From contig CAYJII010000019.1 in NCBI GenBank assembly GCA_964370225.1, positions 1-41,856 of the forward strand: a stretch of DNA of 41,856 nt, written 5' to 3'. The stretch's first letter is position 1. Each line of letters begins with the position of its first letter. Made by a program: the position numbers and the translations under genes. This DNA is from CAYJII01 sp964370225. GTDB lineage: Bacteria > Bacillota > Clostridia > Oscillospirales > Ruminococcaceae. The notes beneath the pieces were generated by a model. The model worked only from the letters and a program-made list of their open reading frames with translations, did no database searches and was not told where the DNA came from. This document shows, piece after piece, positions 35,543-41,856 of this stretch.

Positions 35543-36295
35543 TCAGACATATTTTACTGCATTCTCTTTGCTTAGCAGTGTAATATCTGCTTCCTTATAT
35601 ATTTTTTTGATTTCATCGCTTAATGCGGTGAATATCACATTCTCACTGTCGAAATGTCCTACTTCTATGATGTTTACTCCAACGTTTTGTGCTGTGACAT
35701 AGATATCAAGCTTAATATCGCCTGTGATAAATGTATCGACTCCTAGTTTTTGAACATCAGTAAACATCGATGCTCCACCACCAGAAATATATGCTACTTT
35801 TTTAGGTTTAACACCACTATCGTAATATTTTGCAGCGCTAACCTTCAAATTATTCTTAATTTTTACAGCGTATTCCTCTACGCTCAAATCTTGCTTTAAT
35901 GTCCCAACTCGACATAGACTTCTAATCTCGATTGGGTCTACAACATCCTCTAATTCATAGTATTTTGCAAGCACATCATTGACGCCACCTCTGCATTTAT
36001 CCAAATTAGTATGTGCAGAAATAACGCTAATTTTATTTTCCAACACATCTGCTATGACAGATGGTTTAACTATTCTTTTTATCGAATCAAATATCGGTGG
36101 GTGGTGCGTAATTATCAGGTTAATCCCCGCTTTAACAGCCTTATCCACGATGTCTGTGGTTAAATCCAAAGCCATACCGATTTTTTCTACTTTTGCATCC
36201 ATGTCGCCTAGTATCAGACCACAGTTATCGAATTCTTCTGCTGTGTTAAATGGTGCATACTCGTCCATGAAATTATAGATATCTCTAACTAACAT
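35543..36295 (-). CDS. Nif3-like dinuclear metal centre protein
   Basis: A 250-residue NIF3/GTP cyclohydrolase I type 2 family protein. Metal-binding motifs are LIITHHPPIFDSIKR and SAHTNLDKCRGGVNDV, and the C-terminal GHFDSEN supplies further ligands. The family forms hexameric toroids and its function is unsettled. It follows trmK by 29 nt. The trmK-nif3 pairing is widely conserved in Bacillota. Confidence 0.92.
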   Translation of the reverse strand: MLVRDIYNFMDEYAPFNTAEEFDNCGLILGDMDAKVEKIGMALDLTTDIVDKAVKAGINLIITHHPPIFDSIKRIVKPSVIADVLENKISVISAHTNLDKCRGGVNDVLAKYYELEDVVDPIEIRSLCRVGTLKQDLSVEEYAVKIKNNLKVSAAKYYDSGVKPKKVAYISGGGASMFTDVQKLGVDTFITGDIKLDIYVTAQNVGVNIIEVGHFDSENVIFTALSDEIKKIYKEADITLLSKENAVKYV

Positions 36296-36324
36296 TTTTA
36301 AGCTCCCCTTTATAATAGTTAAAC

Positions 36325-37002
36325 TTATACTAATTTTTTAAGCTCGCTCACAAAAAAATCGTATTCACTAATTTTTTCTTCGTCTGGGTTTTGAGATTTT
36401 TTTAGATTTGCTAGTATTCTCTCATTCTTTGCATGCATATATTTTATGTACTCACGCGAATTCTCATCGCAGCTTTTGTTCACATGCGCACCCATTTTTG
36501 CAAAAATCATGTCGATGCTTTTAACGTCTCCTGTGTACTTTGCTTTTATTATCGTGTACCAATGCCCTTTTTCAAAGACCGCAATCTCATCTTCTATGAC
36601 AAATCCGTTTTCATAAAGTCCATATCTGAGTGTAGGAATATTCGTCATCGGTTGGAGTATCAGTCGCATATTCTCATCGATACGCTCCATACTCTGCTCG
36701 ATAATTTTTAGTATTAGCTCCCCGCCCATTCCAGCTATAATAATATCATCAATTTCGCTAAGTTTCACATTAAGTAGCCCGTCGGATATCATAGTTTTTA
36801 TTTTGCTACTAAAACCACATGCTGCAATGTTTTTTCTCGCACTCTCAAGCGGCATTTCGTTAATATCAGTTGCGGTAACATTTTTTGCAATCCCATTTTT
36901 CACAAGATAGCATGACAAATAAGCGTGGTCGCAACCAACGTCGCACACATTTGCATTTTCACGTACAAAACCTGCACATGCAAACAGTCTTTTACTTGAC
37001 AT
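36325..37002 (-). CDS. trmK: tRNA (adenine(22)-N1)-methyltransferase TrmK
   Basis: A 225-residue class I methyltransferase that modifies A22 in tRNA. The SAM motif is VCDVGCDHAYLSCYL, followed by TATDINEMPLESA and the IIAGMGGELIL catalytic loop. A charged coiled-coil C-terminus fits the TrmK layout. A GAGGTGGAG ribosome site precedes ATG 37002. Confidence 0.94.
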   Translation of the reverse strand: MSSKRLFACAGFVRENANVCDVGCDHAYLSCYLVKNGIAKNVTATDINEMPLESARKNIAACGFSSKIKTMISDGLLNVKLSEIDDIIIAGMGGELILKIIEQSMERIDENMRLILQPMTNIPTLRYGLYENGFVIEDEIAVFEKGHWYTIIKAKYTGDVKSIDMIFAKMGAHVNKSCDENSREYIKYMHAKNERILANLKKSQNPDEEKISEYDFFVSELKKLV

Positions 37003-37038
37003 TCTCCACCTCTAAAACATTATTTAACAATTTAGTCA

Positions 37039-37239
37039 TTACGCTTTTTTGATATTAGCATTTAGCTTATTAACAAGTATTTCTGCATCCACACCATGTA
37101 CTTGACAAGCTTGCTCAACAGTTTCACCTCTAGCAGCAGGGCAACCAAGACAGTGCATACCCATTTCTAAAAAATAGTCTGCAACAGTTGGGTCGAAATC
37201 CAAAATATCTCCGATTATTGTGTTTTTATCTACTAACAT
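37039..37239 (-). CDS. DUF1858 domain protein
   Basis: A 66-residue single-domain protein. It has the typical TIIGDILDFDPTVADYFLEMGMHCLGCPAA signature in part: a Cys30-x2-Cys33 pair and the third cysteine in ETVEQAC. Members are found with redox or hybrid-cluster functions. A strong promoter (37281-37309) drives it, and it may be the first gene of the trmK-nif3-rqcH run. Confidence 0.88.
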   Translation of the reverse strand: MLVDKNTIIGDILDFDPTVADYFLEMGMHCLGCPAARGETVEQACQVHGVDAEILVNKLNANIKKA

Positions 37240-37280
37240 AATAGTACTCCTTAAGTTTTATTAATCTTTTAACTCGTTTA

Positions 37281-37309
37281 ATTATATCTTTAATCATGCT
37301 TTATTGCAA
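37281..37309 (-). promoter_or_regulatory. Promoter of the DUF1858-trmK unit
   Basis: On the minus strand TTGCAA (37309-37304), a 17-nt spacer and TATAAT (37286-37281), about 40 nt before the AAGGAG ribosome site. Confidence 0.75.
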
Positions 37310-37339
37310 TAGTATTGGCTAATAAAGAAGATTAATTCC

Positions 37340-38461
37340 TTACTCATATTTAGGCTCGCTATACGCACCCAAAAGCTTTATAAAATCATATGAATCACAT
37401 AAATCTGAGAATAAATGTGTAACATTTTCATCGCTCAAATTACCTGCAAAATTTATATAAAACATCACATTAAAATCCTTGCTCATAATAGGTCTTGACT
37501 CGATTTTTTTCAGGTTAATTCCGTATAATGTAAATTTTGACAGTAGCATATTAAGCTCGCCCGGCTCATTTTTTGTTTTCATGCAAATGCTTATTTCGCC
37601 AAAGCCACTTTTGCTTAGCAGTTTTTTAGACACCACGATAAATTTTGTGTAATTCTCATGATGATTTTGCACTCCGCTTTCTATGATATTAAGCCCATAA
37701 ATTTCAGCCGCTTGCGCAGATGAAATCGCTGCAATATTATCCTCGCTCTCACTCACTCGCTTTGCAGCAAGAGCCGTGTTGATATCCTCAACCGCTTCGA
37801 TTTGAGGGAATTTTTTAAGAAATTCGCTGCACTGCATTATCGCCTGATTATGCGAGTATATCGCTTTAATTTGCGACATATCGCTTGCATTTTTACTTAC
37901 GATATTATGCTCAACTTTTAGCATTTTTAATGCATTAATATATAAATCGTACTCTTTAAGCAAATCGTATACTTCAAACACACCGCCCGCTGTGGAGTTT
38001 TCTATCGGAATAACTCCATATGAAACTTCACCGCTATTGACTGCTTTGAACACATCAGAAAAAGTCTTATAAAATACTATGTTTTCATCACGAAACATCG
38101 TCCTTGCGATGATGTGAGAGTACGCTCCAGCACTGCCTTGACACGCAGTTTTAGCGCTTGTATCCACATCACTTTCTTCATAGTTGAAACTATAAGGCTT
38201 GTCCATTAGCATATGTTGATAAGTTCTGCTGTTTTCCATCAAATTTTGGAAGAACGCTTGCACATTCCCCTTTAAACAATCTGGTGATTTATCAAGCTTG
38301 TCCGCTATAACTTCTTTTTCTCTTTGCGCATTAAGTATTGGAATGTCATTTTTAATCTTATAATCAAGCACACTCTCAACGACTTCCATTCGCTCTAAAA
38401 ATAGTTTTAGTAAATTTTCATCTATTTCATCAATTGCTTTTCTACACTCATTTAAGTTCAT
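37340..38461 (-). CDS. pheA: Bifunctional chorismate mutase/prephenate dehydratase PheA
   Basis: A 373-residue enzyme of phenylalanine synthesis. Residues 1-85 are an AroQ-type chorismate mutase (MNLNECRKAIDEIDENLLKL). The dehydratase domain follows (YGVIPIENSTAGGVFEVYDLL, NYTKFIVVSKK). A C-terminal ACT domain with KKIESRPI binds phenylalanine for feedback inhibition. It overlaps the end of the MATE gene by 14 nt and closes the HAD-dehydrogenase-MATE-pheA operon. Confidence 0.94.
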   Translation of the reverse strand: MNLNECRKAIDEIDENLLKLFLERMEVVESVLDYKIKNDIPILNAQREKEVIADKLDKSPDCLKGNVQAFFQNLMENSRTYQHMLMDKPYSFNYEESDVDTSAKTACQGSAGAYSHIIARTMFRDENIVFYKTFSDVFKAVNSGEVSYGVIPIENSTAGGVFEVYDLLKEYDLYINALKMLKVEHNIVSKNASDMSQIKAIYSHNQAIMQCSEFLKKFPQIEAVEDINTALAAKRVSESEDNIAAISSAQAAEIYGLNIIESGVQNHHENYTKFIVVSKKLLSKSGFGEISICMKTKNEPGELNMLLSKFTLYGINLKKIESRPIMSKDFNVMFYINFAGNLSDENVTHLFSDLCDSYDFIKLLGAYSEPKYE

Positions 38462-39836
38462 TTACTACTTCCTCGCTTTTAGGAAAATTTTTCTCAGACA
38501 AATTATTTTTGTAATAATTCGCAAATATTATACTACACGTAGTTGCTGATAATATATCCGCAACAGGTTCTGCATAAAATACACCATCAACTCCCATAAA
38601 CAGTGGCAAAACAAATGTTAGTGGGATAAGTAAAAATACTTTTCTAAGAAGTGCGATGAAAGCAGATACTTTTGCTTGCCCTAACGCTACAAAAGCTTGC
38701 TGACATGCTGTTTGTGCTCCCATTGCAAATACTGTTGCCATCTGTATCCTCAGTCCGTATGAGGATATTTCCACCAATGTAGGGTCATTATTAAATATAA
38801 CCACAAACATCTCAGGAAATAACTCGACTAAAGCCCAAACAAATGTGGTGAAAATCAAACATGATTTAAGCAAAATTTTAAATGTGTTTCGCACTCGCTC
38901 ATAGTTTTGTGCGCCATAATTATAGCTAATTATAGCCTGTGCACCCGTTCCCAAACCTTGAGTTGGGAGAAATACAAACGATGTTATACTCGTGATGATA
39001 GACATCGCTCCAATGTAATAGTCATTGCCATATACTGATAGCTGGTAGTTTATTGCAATAATCATTAAACTGTTCGTAGCTTGCATTATAAACGGCGATA
39101 CTCCTAATGAAAAAATCCTCGCACAAAGCTCGCTATCAAATCTTACATATTTTCGCTTAATTGTTATCGTTGCCTTTTTGGAGGTTAAAAACCTAAATAT
39201 CCAAACCGCCGAAATAAACTGCGATATTACTGTAGCAATCGCAGCACCCTGCACCCCTAAATCAAACACGAAAATAAATATTGGGTCAAGTATGATATTA
39301 CATACTGCACCTATTATCGTTGTTGACATTGCTACTTTTGAAAATCCCTGGGCATTGATGCTGGGGTTAAGTCCTAATGTTATACTTACAAAAATTGTTC
39401 CAATAATGTACACTGTTATGTATTCGTTTGCGTAGTTAAATATCTCTTCACTTGAACCAAACAGCCTTAAGAATGGCTCTTTAATTACAAAGATGACCCC
39501 TGTAAGCACAACTGAAAATACGATTATTGCCAAAAAGCTAAATCCGATTATCTTCCCAGCCTTTTTTTCATCTTTCTCACCTAATGCCATTCCTAAAAAA
39601 GGACCACTTCCAAGCCCAATAAGTGCTGCACACGCTGAAATTAGCGTGATAATTGGTGCAGTAAGTCCGACACCTGTGAGCGCTAAATGCCCAACATCTG
39701 CCATGTTACCTATGTAAATTCTATCTACGATATTGTAAAGTGCGTTTACTACTTGCGCAAATATTGCTGGAGCTGCAAGCCTAAACATCAGCCTGCTGAT
39801 TTTCTCTGTGCCTAAACTGGTGGTTTGATTTGACAA
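38448..39836 (-). CDS. MATE-family efflux transporter
   Basis: A 462-residue polytopic membrane protein with about 12 helices. It opens with KISRLMFRLAAPAIFAQVVNALYNIVDRIYIGNM, the usual MATE motif, and repeats the pattern in its second half (SLGVSPFIMQATNSLMIIAIN). It exports cationic drugs or metabolites using an ion gradient. The start is TTG 39836 with GGAGG eight bases upstream. An in-frame codon at 39905 lies inside the preceding gene and is rejected. Confidence 0.92.
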   Translation of the reverse strand: MSNQTTSLGTEKISRLMFRLAAPAIFAQVVNALYNIVDRIYIGNMADVGHLALTGVGLTAPIITLISACAALIGLGSGPFLGMALGEKDEKKAGKIIGFSFLAIIVFSVVLTGVIFVIKEPFLRLFGSSEEIFNYANEYITVYIIGTIFVSITLGLNPSINAQGFSKVAMSTTIIGAVCNIILDPIFIFVFDLGVQGAAIATVISQFISAVWIFRFLTSKKATITIKRKYVRFDSELCARIFSLGVSPFIMQATNSLMIIAINYQLSVYGNDYYIGAMSIITSITSFVFLPTQGLGTGAQAIISYNYGAQNYERVRNTFKILLKSCLIFTTFVWALVELFPEMFVVIFNNDPTLVEISSYGLRIQMATVFAMGAQTACQQAFVALGQAKVSAFIALLRKVFLLIPLTFVLPLFMGVDGVFYAEPVADILSATTCSIIFANYYKNNLSEKNFPKSEEVVNELK

Positions 39837-39855
39837 TTTATATTCCTCCAAAATT

Positions 39856-40881
39856 CTATAGCCAAGGGTTGATAATAAATTTACCCTTACTACGAAGTTT
39901 TCCATCGCTTAATATATTTGTTAAATCTTCAAGCGGTCTAACATCATGTATCATTGATTTAACATCTACTTTTTTAGAATTTATCAAATCAAGTGCTCTG
40001 GTCTGAGTGTATGGATTAATGAATGAAGCTTTTATTTCTACTTCTTTTTTAAATATTTCAAAAGGTTTTATATCAATCGTATCGTCCGGCTTTGTTAGTC
40101 CAAACATCATAACAATAGATTTTTTCCCAGCTAAGTCAATCGCTTGTGACATTGTACTTTTCAGTCCTACACACTCGATTACACAGTTTATTCTATGTAT
40201 ATTTTTTTCTTTTAGCACTGACTTTACATCTTCATTTAATGGATCAATGCAAATTGTTGCACCAAGTTTTTTTGCTATCTCACGTTTTTCTTTTACAGGC
40301 TCTAACATAATAATTTCATGCGCTCCATTAATAGCTGCAAGCTGTAGCATAATTAGCCCTATCATACCGCCACCGATAACGCAAACTACATCTCCTGCTG
40401 TAATATTACACATATCAATCCCATGTAAACAGCAAGCTACAGGCTCAGCCATTGCGCCTTCTTCAAAGCTTGTGTTGTCCCCAATTTTGTACACTTGCTT
40501 TTTATCCGCTACACAGTACTCAGAAAAACCACCGTTTGAAGTTGTGCCATACCCTTTCATGCTCTCACAAAAATGTCCGATCGCACTCTTACAATAATAG
40601 CATTCTCCACAAAGTTCATTAGGGTCGATACAAACTCTGTCTCCAGCTTTTACATTTTTCACATTAGCCCCTACTGATTCAACTACACCAGAAAACTCAT
40701 GTCCGAGAACTGTTTTCGGTGGGCTTTCTGCTGCGCCCTCGTCACCCTCGTAAATATGCACATCTGTACCACAAATTCCACACGCCATTACTTTTATGAG
40801 CACATCGTTCTCGCCCACTATTGGCATTGAAATTTCCTCCACTTTGATATCATGTTTCGCGTAAAAAACAGCACTTTTCAT
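39856..40881 (-). CDS. Zinc-dependent alcohol/polyol dehydrogenase
   Basis: A 341-residue medium-chain dehydrogenase. The catalytic zinc site is GICGTDVHIYEG and VLGHEFSG. The structural zinc lobe has Cys in PNELCGECYYCKSAIGHFC. The NAD motif is VIGGGMIGLIML. It is close to threonine 3-dehydrogenase and sorbitol/2,3-butanediol dehydrogenases; the substrate is not clear. ATG 40881 follows AAGGGG. It is distinct from the GatD-like enzyme at 19068-20090. Confidence 0.88.
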   Translation of the reverse strand: MKSAVFYAKHDIKVEEISMPIVGENDVLIKVMACGICGTDVHIYEGDEGAAESPPKTVLGHEFSGVVESVGANVKNVKAGDRVCIDPNELCGECYYCKSAIGHFCESMKGYGTTSNGGFSEYCVADKKQVYKIGDNTSFEEGAMAEPVACCLHGIDMCNITAGDVVCVIGGGMIGLIMLQLAAINGAHEIIMLEPVKEKREIAKKLGATICIDPLNEDVKSVLKEKNIHRINCVIECVGLKSTMSQAIDLAGKKSIVMMFGLTKPDDTIDIKPFEIFKKEVEIKASFINPYTQTRALDLINSKKVDVKSMIHDVRPLEDLTNILSDGKLRSKGKFIINPWL

Positions 40882-40896
40882 TTTCAAATCCCCTTC

Positions 40897-41718
40897 TTAC
40901 TTTTTATTTAATATGTATTTTATTACTCCATCATCATTATTGCTATCTAATATAGCATTCGCAACTTTTTTCACTTCATCTTTTGCATTGGCTACAGCAT
41001 AAAATTCATCGCATGCTTTTGATAGTGGTATATCGTTTAAATTATCACCAAATCCGATAATTTTGTCATAGCCATATTTCTCTCGAAGATATGTAACTGC
41101 ACTAAACTTTGAGGCTTCACATGAGCAAACTTCTAGGTACATATGTTCTAAATTATATATATCGTGATAGTATTCGATATGCAAATCACTTTCTTTTTCT
41201 ATCCTATCAAAAATACCTTGTAAATTTTCCTGTGTATCTGCCACTGACATATATATCCAATTTTTATCAATAATATCAACGAACGATTTCACTTGAGTAA
41301 AGACTTTATTGTATTTTATTTCTCGCTCTTTAATAAATTCCTCACCCTCTTTTGTGTGGACATTTTCATAATACGTGCTAAGCTCATTCCCCTCAAGCAC
41401 ATACACAAAGATGGATACCTGCTCCCCTTTAATCGCTCGAATTAACTTTTCTTTGCAGTCCCTATTTATTAGGCACACTTTTTCATACGCTTCTTTTTCT
41501 GTATTATATATGCATACACCATTCATTAATACAATTGGTGCATTAACTTTTACTCCACTAAGTATTGATTTTACAGTAGCATAACTTCTTGCAGTAGCTG
41601 CTGTAAAATAATCACCTGAAGCAACAATTTTATTAATCCCTGCTTTGGTATTCTCACTTAATTCCACATCTTTATTTAGTAAAGTTCCATCTAAATCGGA
41701 AATATATAAAATTTTCAT
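40897..41718 (-). CDS. HAD-superfamily Cof-type phosphatase
   Basis: A 273-residue IIB (Cof/YidA) HAD hydrolase. Motif I is SDLDGTLLNKD, the Lys/C2-cap region follows, and motif IV is IIGFGDNLNDIPL. It dephosphorylates sugar phosphates or cofactors in the cytoplasm. The start MKILYISDL at 41718 has AAGGAG upstream. Longer in-frame codons run into the palindromic edge sequence and are rejected. It appears to be first in the operon with the dehydrogenase, MATE and pheA genes. Confidence 0.92.
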   Translation of the reverse strand: MKILYISDLDGTLLNKDVELSENTKAGINKIVASGDYFTAATARSYATVKSILSGVKVNAPIVLMNGVCIYNTEKEAYEKVCLINRDCKEKLIRAIKGEQVSIFVYVLEGNELSTYYENVHTKEGEEFIKEREIKYNKVFTQVKSFVDIIDKNWIYMSVADTQENLQGIFDRIEKESDLHIEYYHDIYNLEHMYLEVCSCEASKFSAVTYLREKYGYDKIIGFGDNLNDIPLSKACDEFYAVANAKDEVKKVANAILDSNNDDGVIKYILNKK

Positions 41719-41730
41719 CGTAATCTCCTT

Positions 41731-41856
41731 AATGTCACACGGCAATAAAATCATATGGCGTGCCCGACGAAACGGGCACATGCCTAATAAATAATCCTTC
41801 GGATTATTTATATTTCACGCAGTGAAATATAAATCTGCCATGTGGGGCATTCCTGC
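41731..41856. repeat. Palindrome cluster at the right edge
   Basis: Three hairpins lie in a row. 41757-41784 is a GGCGTGCCCG stem (with a small bulge). 41788-41810 has a 10-bp stem TAAATAATCC with loop TTC. 41807-41833 has a 12-bp stem TTTATATTTCAC with loop GCA. Flanking CACACGGCAATAAAAT and ATAAATCTGCCATGTG are imperfect complements. The last bases resemble the element at 18543-18584, and the unit is cut by the window end. It lies just upstream of the HAD gene. Confidence 0.7.

Noticed and set aside
39837..39905. Longer N-terminus for the MATE transporter
   Set aside because: It would start inside the dehydrogenase gene. The TTG at 39836 has a well-spaced GGAGG.
41719..41781. N-terminal extension of the HAD phosphatase
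   Set aside because: It reads through the palindromic edge sequence and lacks a ribosome site. AAGGAG precedes the MKILYISDL start at 41718.

Overview
The window is AT-rich and reads as a chromosomal segment of an endospore-forming Clostridia-type Bacillota. Both subunits of dipicolinate synthase are present, along with a ClpE-like unfoldase, RqcH, TrmK, an ecfA1-ecfA2-ecfT-truA block and the DUF5685/DUF5711 families. A 100-N scaffold gap (16113-16212) lies between two exact 55-bp copies, so this is a draft assembly, probably a metagenome bin. No phage, insertion sequence, integrase or CRISPR array was seen.

Layout: 1-213 is the N-terminus of a secreted, probably surface-anchored protein. 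It is followed by tRNA-Leu(UAG), an ECF S-component-like membrane protein, a J-domain protein with a ten-cysteine tail, a DUF5685 protein and clpE. 5.2-14.9 kb is one long minus-strand housekeeping block: ruvC-ruvA-ruvB, glmM, a SAM methyltransferase, ecfA1-ecfA2-ecfT, truA, a DUF5711 protein and a CvpA-like protein. 15.1-18.4 kb holds a plus-strand gene for a degenerate protein kinase joined through a Pro-rich tandem repeat and one membrane helix to about 18 internalin-type leucine-rich repeats.

18.6-22.5 kb is a four-gene sugar operon: GatY/KbaY-type aldolase, FGGY kinase, GatD-like dehydrogenase and FucU mutarotase. The divergent plus-strand pair at 22.7-25.9 kb is pyrB fused to a PyrI-type zinc domain, then a GlgX-like debranching enzyme. 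26-41.7 kb returns to the minus strand: an Fe-S aldo/keto reductase, dpaA-dpaB, valS-folC-PHP, a DUF1858 protein with trmK, a Nif3-like gene and rqcH, and finally a HAD phosphatase, zinc dehydrogenase, MATE transporter and pheA. The right edge is a cluster of palindromes.

The most interesting items are the pseudokinase-LRR receptor, the Cys-rich J-domain/DUF5685/membrane-protein unit and the uncharacterised sugar operon. A frameshift near the 3' end of ecfA2 and the scaffold gap are probably assembly problems that affect the annotation. Several genes start with TTG or GTG, and ruvC may start with ATT.
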